In this document: piece by piece, positions 34,357 through 42,798 of the stretch
Numbering within the stretch: the first letter of the stretch is position 1
Layout: each line of letters begins with the position of its first letter
Assembly: GCF_000416235.1 (NCBI RefSeq)
Contig: NZ_ATLO01000042.1
Span: 408,850-472,849 of the forward strand
Direction: 5' to 3'
Length of the DNA: 64,000 nt
Origin: Pseudomonas sp. CFII64
GTDB taxonomy: Bacteria; Pseudomonadota; Gammaproteobacteria; Pseudomonadales; Pseudomonadaceae
Position numbers and translations under genes: made by a program
Notes under the pieces: model-generated
The model's database searches: none
Told to the model about the DNA's origin: nothing
Seen by the model: only the letters and a program-made list of their open reading frames with translations

Positions 34357-35172
34357 ATGCTCCTGACTCCCAATGCCATGAGCCCGGGGCTGCGCTTCGG
34401 GCTGTACCTGACCACGGCCCTGATCGCGCTGTTCCTGATCCTGCCCATCGTGTTTATCGTGCTGCTGTCGTTCGGTTCATCACAGTGGCTGGTATTTCCA
34501 CCGCCGGGCTGGACGCTGAAGTGGTATCAGCAATTCTTCTCCAACCCGGAATGGATGGCTGCCGCGTTCGCCAGCCTGAAAGTCGCGGTGCTGACCACAA
34601 TCTGCGCGGTCGCCCTTGGCCTGCCCACAGCTTTCGCCTTGGTGCGTGGTCGTTTTCCGGGTCGCGACCTGCTGTACGGCATTTTTACCCTGCCGATGAT
34701 CGTGCCGCTGGTGATCATCGCGGTGGCGGTCTACGCGCTGTTCCTCAAGCTGGGCTACACCGGCACACTGTTTTCATTCGTGGTCAGCCACGTGATCGTC
34801 GCCCTGCCCTTTACCATCATCTCGATCATCAATTCGCTGAAGCTGTTCGATCAGTCCATCGAAGACGCGGCGGTGATCTGCGGCGCATCACGCCTCCAGG
34901 CCATCGTCAAAGTGACCTTCCCCGGCATCCGTCCCGGCATGGTCGCCGGTGCCCTGTTCGCGTTTCTGGTCTCGTGGGATGAAGTGGTCCTGAGCGTGAT
35001 GATGGCCAGCCCGAATCTGCAAACCCTACCTGTCAAAATGTGGACCACCCTGCGTCAGGACCTGACACCCGTGATCGCCGTCGCCTCGACGCTGCTTATC
35101 GGTCTGTCAGTCATGGTCATGGTGATCGCAGCGACGCTGCGTCGACGCAACGAAGCGAGGAGTACGTCATGA
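34357..35172 (+). CDS. ABC transporter permease (PotC/PotI-like)
   Basis: The 271-residue protein has six membrane helices and the EAA loop (EDAAVICGASRLQAIVKVTFP). It starts 6 bases after the first permease and its stop overlaps the ATPase start (ATGA). It is the second half of the heterodimeric channel of a polyamine-type importer. Confidence 0.9.
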   Translation: MLLTPNAMSPGLRFGLYLTTALIALFLILPIVFIVLLSFGSSQWLVFPPPGWTLKWYQQFFSNPEWMAAAFASLKVAVLTTICAVALGLPTAFALVRGRFPGRDLLYGIFTLPMIVPLVIIAVAVYALFLKLGYTGTLFSFVVSHVIVALPFTIISIINSLKLFDQSIEDAAVICGASRLQAIVKVTFPGIRPGMVAGALFAFLVSWDEVVLSVMMASPNLQTLPVKMWTTLRQDLTPVIAVASTLLIGLSVMVMVIAATLRRRNEARSTS

Positions 35173-36323
35173 GTGCGGTGATTAAAGAAGCCGGCCAGCA
35201 GGATCAGAAAATCCTGGTGAGTCTGTGCAACCTGAACAAGCATTACGGCGATTTTGCTGCCGTGGACAACATCTCGCTGGATATTCAGGACGGTGAATTC
35301 CTCACTTTCCTGGGCTCCAGCGGCTCGGGCAAAAGCACCACGCTGTCGATGCTGGCCGGCTTCGAAACGCCCAGTTCCGGGGAGATTCTGGTCAGCGGCA
35401 AATCGCTGATCAATGTGCCGCCACACAAGCGCGACATCGGCATGGTATTCCAGCGCTACTCGCTGTTTCCGCATCTGTCGGTGCGCGACAACATCGCCTT
35501 CCCGCTGGCAATTCGTAAAATGCCCAGCGCCGAACGGGAAAAACGCGTGGATGCGATGCTCAAGCTGGTGCAGCTCGAACAGTTCGCCCATCGTCGCCCT
35601 TCGCAGCTTTCCGGTGGCCAGCAGCAGCGCGTGGCAATTGCCCGTGCGCTGGTTTACGAGCCGCGCATTCTGTTGATGGACGAACCTCTCGGCGCGCTGG
35701 ACAAGAAACTGCGGGAAGAATTGCAGGACGAGCTGCGTCAGCTGCACCGCAGGCTGGGCATCACCATCGTTTACGTGACCCACGACCAGGAAGAAGCCAT
35801 GCGTCTGTCCCAGCGCATTGCGATCTTCAGCCACGGCAAGATCGTCGGCCTGGGCACGGGCTATGACTTGTATCAAAACCCACCAAATGCCTTCGTCGCC
35901 TCGTTCCTGGGCAACTCCAACTTCCTCAAGCTCAAGGCCCAGAGCAACGCGGCCGCGACGTTTGAAGGACAGCCGCTTTCCATCCGGCTGACTGCCAGCC
36001 TGCAGGCCGGGCAGGACGTATTGCTGATGATTCGCCCGGAAAAAGCCCAGGCGCTGAGCCTCGAACAGGCCGCCAGCGAGCCTTTGCTCAGTGGCTGGAA
36101 CGAAGTCACCGCGAGCGTCACCGAAGTGCTGTTCCTCGGCGAAAGCCAGACCTGCTCGGTGGTCACCGACAGCGGCACGGCAATGACCGTCAAGGCGCTG
36201 TCTGCCACCGGCATGCCGATGAAACCGGGCGACAAGGTGCGCGTACGCTGGGCCGCTGGCGATGCCTGTGTGTATACCGAATGGGCCGAGAGTGATTTAA
36301 ACAAGGTGGCTGGCGCCCACTGA
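35169..36323 (+). CDS. ABC transporter ATP-binding protein (PotA/PotG-like)
   Basis: The start at 35169 gives 384 residues. Walker A (GSSGSGKST), the signature LSGGQQQRVAIARAL, Walker B (ILLMDEPLGALD) and the switch His (VTHDQEEA) are complete, followed by a TOBE domain after residue ~280. It powers the importer. It is the last of four coupled genes and is followed by a clear terminator. Confidence 0.93.
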   Translation: MSAVIKEAGQQDQKILVSLCNLNKHYGDFAAVDNISLDIQDGEFLTFLGSSGSGKSTTLSMLAGFETPSSGEILVSGKSLINVPPHKRDIGMVFQRYSLFPHLSVRDNIAFPLAIRKMPSAEREKRVDAMLKLVQLEQFAHRRPSQLSGGQQQRVAIARALVYEPRILLMDEPLGALDKKLREELQDELRQLHRRLGITIVYVTHDQEEAMRLSQRIAIFSHGKIVGLGTGYDLYQNPPNAFVASFLGNSNFLKLKAQSNAAATFEGQPLSIRLTASLQAGQDVLLMIRPEKAQALSLEQAASEPLLSGWNEVTASVTEVLFLGESQTCSVVTDSGTAMTVKALSATGMPMKPGDKVRVRWAAGDACVYTEWAESDLNKVAGAH

Positions 36324-36337
36324 TCCCTGACGTGTCG

Positions 36338-36370
36338 GCGATGCCCTCCCCTGGAGGGCATCGTCGTTTT
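36338..36370 (+). terminator. Intrinsic terminator of the ABC operon
   Basis: CGATGCCCTCC (36339-36349) pairs perfectly with GGAGGGCATCG (36353-36363) and is followed by TCGTTTT. It lies 15 bases after the ATPase stop. Confidence 0.8.
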
Positions 36371-36415
36371 CAGCTAAACCAAAGTCGCGTAAAAAGCGCT
36401 TGCAACACCGGTATT

Positions 36416-36427
36416 ACGGTATACCAT
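36416..36427. promoter_or_regulatory. GntR-type operator, site 4
   Basis: ACGGTATACCAT differs from site 1 by one base and keeps the core GGTATACC. It lies 64 bases before the second flavin reductase gene; TTGCAA is at 36400. Confidence 0.72.
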
Positions 36428-36491
36428 AAACCAACAAACGCGTTACTCACGACCAGAAAGCAGCCAAGACCCGCACGCAGAGGAAACGAAC

Positions 36492-36977
36492 ATGATCGAC
36501 GCAAATGCCTACAAGAACGTCATGGGCTCGTTCCCGTCGGGCGTGACGGTGATTACCACGCTCAATGACGATGGCGAAGTGGTCGGCCTGACCGCCAGCG
36601 CCTTCAGTTCGTTGTCCATGGACCCACCGCTGGTGCTGTTCTGCCCCAATTACAGCTCGGACTCGTATCCGACCCTGATCAAGAACAAGCGCTTTGCGAT
36701 CCATTTCCTGTCCGGCACCCAGCAAAGCGAAGCCTATGCCTTCGCGCGCAAGGGCAAGGACAAGGCAGCCGGTATCGAGTGGACCCTGAGTGAACTGGGC
36801 AACCCGTTGCTCGCCAACGCGACGGCGATCATCGAGTGCGAACTGTGGCGCGAATACGAAGGCGGCGACCACGCAATCATGGTCGGCGCGGTGAAAAACC
36901 TGATCGTCCCCGAGCTGCCGAACAGCCCGATGGTGTATTGCCGAGGCAAGATGGGCGCATTGCCCGCGCTGGTGTGA
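36492..36977 (+). CDS. Flavin reductase, paralogue 2
   Basis: The 161-residue protein (MIDANAYKNVMGSFPSGV) is the near twin of the reductase at 28495, equal in length and alignable without gaps. It has the FMN-binding split-barrel motifs SFPSGVTVITTL and GLTASAFSSLS. It lies 71 bases before the LLM monooxygenase on the same strand and is its obvious partner, making a two-component FMNH2-dependent system. AGAGGAAACG precedes the ATG. Confidence 0.92.
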   Translation: MIDANAYKNVMGSFPSGVTVITTLNDDGEVVGLTASAFSSLSMDPPLVLFCPNYSSDSYPTLIKNKRFAIHFLSGTQQSEAYAFARKGKDKAAGIEWTLSELGNPLLANATAIIECELWREYEGGDHAIMVGAVKNLIVPELPNSPMVYCRGKMGALPALV

Positions 36978-37048
36978 GCCAGCGCCAACCCGGGCAATAC
37001 CGAAGCCGGCTTATTCATTCGCAAAACAAAAAATCGAGGGAAAGCGTC

Positions 37049-38086
37049 ATGAAATTTTCGTTGTTCGTGCATATGGAACGCTGGGATGAGCACGTCAGCC
37101 ACCGGCAGTTGTTCGAAGACCTGACCGAGCTGACGCTGATGGCCGAAGCCGGGGATTTCAGCACCGTGTGGATCGGCGAACACCACGCCATGGAATACAC
37201 CATTTCCCCAAGCCCGATGCCCTTGCTGGCGTATCTGGCGGCAAAAACCACGAAGATCCATCTCGGCGCGGGCACGATCATCGCGCCGTTCTGGCATCCG
37301 CTGCGGGTGGCGGGCGAATGTGCCCTGCTGGATGTGATCAGCAATGGCCGCATGGAAGTCGGTCTGGCGCGCGGCGCCTATCAAGTGGAATTCGACCGCA
37401 TGGCGGGCGGCATGCCCGCCTCTTCCGGTGGTCAGGCGCTGCGGGAAATGGTCCCGGTGGTGCGCGCGCTGTGGCAGGGCGACTATGCCCACGACGGCGA
37501 CATCTGGAAGTTTCCCACCTCTACCAGCGTGCCGAAGCCGATCAACACGCCGCCAATGTGGATAGCCGCCCGCGACCCGGACTCCCACAACTTTGCCGTC
37601 GCCAATGGCTGCAATGTCATGGTCACGCCGTTGATGAAGGGCGACGAAGAAGTCGTCGACCTGAAGAACAAATTCGAAGCGGCCCTGGCCAATAACCCGG
37701 ATGTCCCGCGCCCGCAGCTCATGGTGTTGCGCCACACCCACGTGCATGCCGTCGATGACCCCGAAGGCTGGCAAGTCGGTGCCAAGGCGATTTCGAAGTT
37801 TTATCGCACCTTCGATGCCTGGTTCGGCAACAAACAGACACCGGTCAACGGGTTTCTGGAGCCAAGCCCGGAGGAGAAATTCAAGGAACGCCCGGAGTTC
37901 GAGCTGGAGAATATCCGCAAGAACACCATGATCGGCACCCCGGAACAAATCATTGCCCGGATCAAGTACTACCAGGAACTGGGCGTCGACGAATTCAGCT
38001 TCTGGTGCGACAACAGCCTGCCCCATGCCGAGAAGAAGAAGTCACTGAAGCTGTTTATCGAGCACGTGGTGCCGGCGTTTCGCTGA
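37049..38086 (+). CDS. LLM-class (luciferase-like) flavin-dependent monooxygenase
   Basis: The start at 37049 after GAGGG gives 345 residues. The luciferase-like TIM barrel is seen in FEDLTELTLMAEAGDFSTVWIGEHH, GAGTIIAPFWHPLRVAGECALLD (quoted here by landmarks) and ISNGRMEVGLARG. It lacks the RutA-specific start and clearly is not a second RutA. It should use reduced flavin from the reductase just upstream and oxygen to hydroxylate or cleave its substrate. Identity of the substrate is the main open question for the 25.4-38.1 kb cluster. Confidence 0.9.
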   Translation: MKFSLFVHMERWDEHVSHRQLFEDLTELTLMAEAGDFSTVWIGEHHAMEYTISPSPMPLLAYLAAKTTKIHLGAGTIIAPFWHPLRVAGECALLDVISNGRMEVGLARGAYQVEFDRMAGGMPASSGGQALREMVPVVRALWQGDYAHDGDIWKFPTSTSVPKPINTPPMWIAARDPDSHNFAVANGCNVMVTPLMKGDEEVVDLKNKFEAALANNPDVPRPQLMVLRHTHVHAVDDPEGWQVGAKAISKFYRTFDAWFGNKQTPVNGFLEPSPEEKFKERPEFELENIRKNTMIGTPEQIIARIKYYQELGVDEFSFWCDNSLPHAEKKKSLKLFIEHVVPAFR

Positions 38087-38445
38087 CACCCGAAATACCG
38101 CCCTCGCGAAGGAATTTTCAGGCGCCGCAGATGTGTTGCCCGAGCCGACGCCCTCCCGGATAAATCCGGTCCTACGGGGCTTGGGGTTGACCCTCCGGCC
38201 TCATCGAGGACAAGTCCTCTCCCACCCGGTTCTACACGTCCTGAGTGGGAAAGGAGCAATATGGCGTTCCGTGGGAGCGAGGCTTGCCCGCGAAGAACGA
38301 TAACGTGGTGTGTCTGACCCACCAAGGCGCCCGATTCGCGGGCAAGCCTCGCTCCGACGAATTCAGCGCCGTCCTTGTGGGAGATTCTATGTTGCAGGGA
38401 AACCCTGCAACCTTAAATCAGGTTGATATTCGCTGTGGTTTTTCA
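38087..38445. repeat. REP-rich gap with a 21-base inverted repeat
   Basis: No gene is seen. CTCCCGGATAAATCCGGTCCTAC (38153-38175) is one unit of the GTAGGACCGG family. GGAGCGAGGCTTGCCCGCGAA (38274-38294) is repeated perfectly in inverted form at 38335-38355, the paired arrangement typical of mobile REP doublets. The gap separates the flavin cluster from ubiT. Confidence 0.8.
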
Positions 38446-38913
38446 TCACGCCGCCAACCCCTTCCCCGCCCGCTCAAGATTGCGCCACAACCACACCGGC
38501 AACACATCGGGATCGAGACTATCAATCAGGTTCTTCAACGTCAGCCCCAGCTCGGTATCACCCTCGATGACCAGCCGTCTGCGAAAAAACAACGTATCCG
38601 GATCCTCCTGACGGCTGGCCAACAGCAAAAACTCGCGCCAGTTGCCGCTGATGGTTACGTCTGCCGTGGCGTGCTCGGCGATTCGCAAGCCATTCTGGTT
38701 CAGGGTCAGGTACCAGGACAAACCCAGATCCGGGATCCGCAGGCACAACCAACGCCCGCGCAACACTTCAAACTCACCATCGCGCAACGGCTCGGCGAGG
38801 CAACGATTCAGTGCCTGTTGCAACGCCAGGCGCTGCACCGTAAACGGCACGCGGCGCACCAGCGGCAGCAAGCGGTCGGCACCTTTCAACAACCATTTTT
38901 TTCGGTTCAGCAC
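38446..38913 (-). CDS. ubiT: Ubiquinone biosynthesis accessory factor UbiT (SCP2 domain)
   Basis: The 155-residue protein carries an SCP2-like lipid-binding domain (GRWLCLRIPDLGLSWYLTL, ADVTISGNWREFLLLASRQEDPDTLFFRRRL by landmarks), as in E. coli UbiT/YhbT. UbiT is thought to carry the hydrophobic intermediates of oxygen-independent ubiquinone synthesis. It is the third gene of ubiU-ubiV-ubiT, overlapping ubiV by 7 bases. Need for it fits growth by denitrification nearby. Confidence 0.9.
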   Translation of the reverse strand: MLNRKKWLLKGADRLLPLVRRVPFTVQRLALQQALNRCLAEPLRDGEFEVLRGRWLCLRIPDLGLSWYLTLNQNGLRIAEHATADVTISGNWREFLLLASRQEDPDTLFFRRRLVIEGDTELGLTLKNLIDSLDPDVLPVWLWRNLERAGKGLAA

Positions 38914-39797
38914 AGGCCAACCTCCTCGACGCGCAGCATGCCAGCCTGGCCATGCCAGTAGCCATTACATCCGTCAACGAACAGTGGCGGCGTCTCGCCC
39001 GAGCGGACCCGCTGATAAGCGCCAATGATTTCTGCCATGCCTTGGGCACGCGGGCTCAAACGCAACACGTCGGCCCCGCAAGCCACCAGCCCGGAATAGT
39101 CAGCCAGAAGATTGGTCACCTCGGCCGACATCGTTTGGATACCGTTGAGGGTGAACAACGATTGCCCTTCCTGACTGGTCAATGCCAGGCCGTCGGGGTA
39201 GTTGATGCAGCAAAACTGGCAGTCATCCTTGGGCCGGTTTTCCGCCCGGGCGGTGAAGCAGCGTGCGGAATACGCCAGCGGCAAATGCCCGTACGCGAAG
39301 ATTTCCACTTCCGGCACCTCATGACCCAGTTCGCGCACTTGCTCAAGCACATCGCCAATCAACGCCGCCGAACACTCCACGGGCGGCACCCAACGGGTCA
39401 TGCCGCTGTCCAGCAGCTGCACCAGCGCGTGGCCGTTGTACAGATTCAGGGCCGGACCGCCCACGAATGGTAACTTGCGTTCAGCGAGGAATTGCACCGC
39501 GCCCATGTCGTTGGCTTCCACCAACAACTCGCCGTTGTCGCACAGCCGCCGCAGGCTGGACAGTTCGGAAGCGGCTTCGATCAGCGTCAGGCTGGAGATC
39601 ACCAACTGTGCCTGGCTGCAGGCCTGCAACTCGCGCCCCAGTCCCAGCCATTGATCCAGGGAAAACGCCCGGCGTTTCGAACACACGGTTTCCCCCAGAT
39701 AAATCACATCCAGGGGCAAGGCCGACATCTCGGCGTAAAAGTGACTGAGTTGTTGTTTGTCCCAGTAAAACAGGACCGGTCCAAGGCTGAGCTTCAT
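38907..39797 (-). CDS. ubiV: O2-independent ubiquinone hydroxylase subunit UbiV
   Basis: The start at 39797 gives 296 residues of the peptidase-U32-like family. Cysteines 39, 180, 193 and 197 fall at the same numbers as the 4Fe-4S ligands known for E. coli UbiV. UbiV with UbiU hydroxylates ubiquinone precursors without oxygen, using prephenate as oxygen donor. It is in the middle of ubiUVT, 10 bases after ubiU. The longer upstream reading lies inside ubiU and is not used. Confidence 0.94.
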   Translation of the reverse strand: MKLSLGPVLFYWDKQQLSHFYAEMSALPLDVIYLGETVCSKRRAFSLDQWLGLGRELQACSQAQLVISSLTLIEAASELSSLRRLCDNGELLVEANDMGAVQFLAERKLPFVGGPALNLYNGHALVQLLDSGMTRWVPPVECSAALIGDVLEQVRELGHEVPEVEIFAYGHLPLAYSARCFTARAENRPKDDCQFCCINYPDGLALTSQEGQSLFTLNGIQTMSAEVTNLLADYSGLVACGADVLRLSPRAQGMAEIIGAYQRVRSGETPPLFVDGCNGYWHGQAGMLRVEEVGLC

Positions 39798-39807
39798 GTT
39801 CCGTCCC

Positions 39808-40803
39808 TCATTGCCATGATCGATGATAAGCACCCAGGGTGGTCTGGCTGCCTTCGGACAAGCCCGCCAGCACCTGACGCCATTCTTCCTTGACCCGAAA
39901 ATTGCCTGGCGCACCGCGATGGGCATCCAGTGCCGCCCGCCAGACCCGGGTGACTTGTTCGACATAGGCCGGGCTGCGTTGGCGACCCTCGATTTTTACC
40001 GCTTCGACGCCGATAGCCTTGAGCTCCGGCAGCAAGTCCAGGGTGTCGAGACTGGTGGGCTCCTCCAGTGCATGAAAGCGCTTGCCGTCGACCAGGAAAC
40101 GACCTTTGCACAAGGTCGGGTAACCGGCGGGTTCGTCAGGGGTGTAGCGATCGATCAGCACTTCGCTCAGGCGCGCGCTCAAGCCTTGGGCGTCCTCGCT
40201 CCAGCGCACCGCCTTGGCGGGTGAACAGACACCGCACAGGTTCGGCGACTCGCCGGTTATGTAGGAAGACAGATGGCAACGCCCTTCGGCCATGATGCAC
40301 AAGCTGCCAAAACCAAACACTTCGATGGGTACCGGGCTGCTGGCGGCCACCTGACGGACCTGCGCCAATGACAACACCCGTGGCAGCACCGCGCGACGAA
40401 TGCCGTAGCGCTGCGCATAGAATTGCAGTGCAGCGGCGTGCGTCGCCGAGCCCTGTACCGACAGGTGCAACGCCAGTTGCGGATGACGCTGACTGGCGTA
40501 ATTGAGCACCCCGGGATCGGCGGCGATCAGCGCATCCACGCCGAAGTCGGCGGCGCGATCAACCGCTCGCTGCCAGCGCTCCCAGCCCTTGGGTTGCGGG
40601 TAAGTATTGACTGCGACGTAGAGTTTGCGCTGATGCTGGCGGATGTGGGCGACGGCGGCGTCGAACTGTTTGTCGTCCATGTTCAGCCCCGCGAAATGCC
40701 GGGCGTTGGTGTCATCGCGAAAGCCGACATAAACGGCATCAGCGCCTTGGCGCACCGCCGCTTTCAGCGCAGGCAGGCTCCCTGCCGGGCAGACCAGTTG
40801 CAT
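39808..40803 (-). CDS. ubiU: O2-independent ubiquinone hydroxylase subunit UbiU
   Basis: The 331-residue U32-family protein has cysteines 169, 176, 193 and 232 at the positions of the E. coli UbiU 4Fe-4S ligands (GSLCIMAEGRC, LCGVCSP, LCKGRF). It forms a heterodimer with UbiV. It heads the ubiUVT operon. An FNR-type box TTGAC-GACA-ATCAA lies at 40904-40917, 100 bases upstream, so induction under low oxygen by Anr or Dnr is likely. Confidence 0.94.
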   Translation of the reverse strand: MQLVCPAGSLPALKAAVRQGADAVYVGFRDDTNARHFAGLNMDDKQFDAAVAHIRQHQRKLYVAVNTYPQPKGWERWQRAVDRAADFGVDALIAADPGVLNYASQRHPQLALHLSVQGSATHAAALQFYAQRYGIRRAVLPRVLSLAQVRQVAASSPVPIEVFGFGSLCIMAEGRCHLSSYITGESPNLCGVCSPAKAVRWSEDAQGLSARLSEVLIDRYTPDEPAGYPTLCKGRFLVDGKRFHALEEPTSLDTLDLLPELKAIGVEAVKIEGRQRSPAYVEQVTRVWRAALDAHRGAPGNFRVKEEWRQVLAGLSEGSQTTLGAYHRSWQ

Positions 40804-40903
40804 GGGTAATCCTCATGAAAAAACGCGTCTCGACCCTCGCCCGATGCGGTGATGCACCGTTGGAAAAGGCGCTGCCAGTCTAGCCAGACCGGCAGCCACG
40901 ACC

Positions 40904-40917
40904 TTGACGACAATCAA
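40904..40917. promoter_or_regulatory. Anr/Dnr box upstream of ubiU
   Basis: TTGAC-GACA-ATCAA matches TTGAT-N4-ATCAA at nine of ten positions. It lies between the moeA stop and ubiU, 100 bases before the ubiU start. Confidence 0.7.
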
Positions 40918-40923
40918 TTGCCG

Positions 40924-42159
40924 TTACTGCATCAGGTCAGCGAAGGACAGGAACATCACGTTGTCGTGCTTGAGCACTTGCTGCTCGCACTCGATGACCG
41001 CCAACCCGTCGGCCCAACAGGCAGCCGTCAACATCGCCGAGCTTTGCTGAGGGTGCAGTTCCACGCTCAACCGGCCTTCAGCATCTGGCGTCAATCTGGC
41101 CCGCAAGTACTGCCGACGCTTGTTACGTTGCAGCCAGTCGAAGCCGGCCGGCACCGCCAATGGCTTGGGCAGCACATCAGTCACCCCCTGGGCCCGGAGC
41201 AGGAACGGACGCACGACGACCAACGCGGTAATCATCGCCGCCGAGGGGTTTCCCGGCATGCCGATCCAGGGTTTGCCGATCACATTGCCAAAAGCCAAGG
41301 GTTTACCCGGCTGAATGGCCAGGCGCCAGAAATCTAGGCTGCCCAGTTCCTCAATCGCCTGCTTGAGATGATCTTCCTCGCCGACCGACACACCACCGGA
41401 ACTCAGCAGCAGGTCGCATTCCGAAGACGCCAGTGTCAGGGCATGTCGGCTGGCCGCCAACTCATCGGCCATGACGCCATAGTCGTGCACCTCGACGCCC
41501 CAGCCACGCAATAACGCCGCCAGGCAGTAGCGATTGCTGTTGTAAATCTGCCCCGGAGCCAGATGATCGCCCGGCTCACGCAGTTCATTGCCGCTGCTGA
41601 GCAAGCACACCTGCAACGGGCGATAAACCTCGACTCGCGCCACGCCAGCGCCGGCCAGCAACCCCAGTTCCTGTGCACGCAGACGCTTGCCGGCTTTGAG
41701 CAACAGATCGCCTCGACGAACCTCCTCGCCCTTGTGGCGTACGTGATCGCCAACTTTCACCAACGGGAACCAGACCCGCGCACCCTCAATCCGGCAGCGT
41801 TCTTGCGGCACAACGGTATCGGCGCCGGGCGGCAATGGCGCACCGGTGAATATCTGCACCGCCTGCTGCGCCGGCAAGGGCGAATCGGCCGGATCCCCCG
41901 CTGCAATTCGCCCGCCAAGCGGCAGATAACCGCCCTCTGTTGGCAGGTCGGCCGCCCGCAGCGCATAACCGTCCATGGCGCTGTTGTCCCAGGCCGGCAG
42001 GTTCACCGGGGAATGAATGTCCGCCGCCAGAACCCGGCCCATGGCTTGATCCAGAGGAATCATGTGCGACAAAGGCGGTGGCGGCACCTGATCCAGTAGA
42101 CGCTGAATAGCCTCATCCACCGGCATCAAGTGACCGCTGTCACACACCGGGCCGGTCAT
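40924..42159 (-). CDS. moeA: Molybdopterin molybdenumtransferase MoeA
   Basis: The start at 42159 gives 411 residues, the same length as E. coli MoeA. Landmarks: NLPAWDNSAMDGYALRA, IFTGAPLPPGADTVVPQE, LSSGGVSVGEEDHLK and PGNPSAAMI. MoeA inserts molybdenum into adenylated molybdopterin. It overlaps the end of moaB by ATGA, so the two are coupled. Together they serve molybdoenzymes such as nitrate reductase, whose genes are outside this window. Confidence 0.95.
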   Translation of the reverse strand: MTGPVCDSGHLMPVDEAIQRLLDQVPPPPLSHMIPLDQAMGRVLAADIHSPVNLPAWDNSAMDGYALRAADLPTEGGYLPLGGRIAAGDPADSPLPAQQAVQIFTGAPLPPGADTVVPQERCRIEGARVWFPLVKVGDHVRHKGEEVRRGDLLLKAGKRLRAQELGLLAGAGVARVEVYRPLQVCLLSSGNELREPGDHLAPGQIYNSNRYCLAALLRGWGVEVHDYGVMADELAASRHALTLASSECDLLLSSGGVSVGEEDHLKQAIEELGSLDFWRLAIQPGKPLAFGNVIGKPWIGMPGNPSAAMITALVVVRPFLLRAQGVTDVLPKPLAVPAGFDWLQRNKRRQYLRARLTPDAEGRLSVELHPQQSSAMLTAACWADGLAVIECEQQVLKHDNVMFLSFADLMQ

Positions 42160-42710
42160 GAACGCGTCCCGCAGGCGTCGATGCCCCGCGGGGTTTGCGC
42201 TTTCAGATGCGGGGCGAAATTGCACGGCCCGGTGCGACTGTCCAGTTGTTCCAGCAAGATCATGTTCCAGGCGGTCCGGCAGGCCCCCGGCGAACCTGGA
42301 ACGCAGCACACCAGCACGCCATTGCTCATTCCGGCCAAGGCCCGCGACTGCAAGCTGGACATGCCGATTTCCGCCAGGGAGACCTGACGGAACAACTCGC
42401 CAAAGCCTTCCACGTGCTTATCCAGCAACGGCAGGACCGCTTGCGGCGTGTTGTCGCGGGCGGTGAAACCGGTACCGCCGGTCATCAGTACGACCTGCAC
42501 TTTGGGATCGGCGATCCACCGGGAAACGGTCGCGCGGATCTGGTAGATGTCGTCGGTGACCAGATCACGATCAATCAATGCATGCCCGGCCGCTTGCAGC
42601 AGGTCGGTGAGTGTCTGTCCCGAGGTGTCGGTCTCGAAGCTGCGTGTATCGCTGATCGTCAGCACGGCGATGTTCAGGGGTTCAAACGTGCGTTGCGCCA
42701 GATGGGCCAT
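42156..42710 (-). CDS. moaB: Molybdenum cofactor biosynthesis protein MoaB
   Basis: The start at 42710 follows GGGAGG and gives 184 residues of the MogA/MoaB fold (NIAVLTISDTRSFETDTSG, VLMTGGTGFTARD). MoaB adenylates or binds molybdopterin before MoeA acts. It is co-transcribed with moeA. The end region CVPGSPGACRTAWNMIL is as in Pseudomonas MoaB. Confidence 0.94.
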   Translation of the reverse strand: MAHLAQRTFEPLNIAVLTISDTRSFETDTSGQTLTDLLQAAGHALIDRDLVTDDIYQIRATVSRWIADPKVQVVLMTGGTGFTARDNTPQAVLPLLDKHVEGFGELFRQVSLAEIGMSSLQSRALAGMSNGVLVCCVPGSPGACRTAWNMILLEQLDSRTGPCNFAPHLKAQTPRGIDACGTRS

Positions 42711-42798
42711 TTCAAAGCCTCCCGTAGATGAGCATAGGCTCAAGCCTGAACCGGAATCGCGGTGTGGCCTATTCCTCCATGGAGGTACCTCGACCGGC

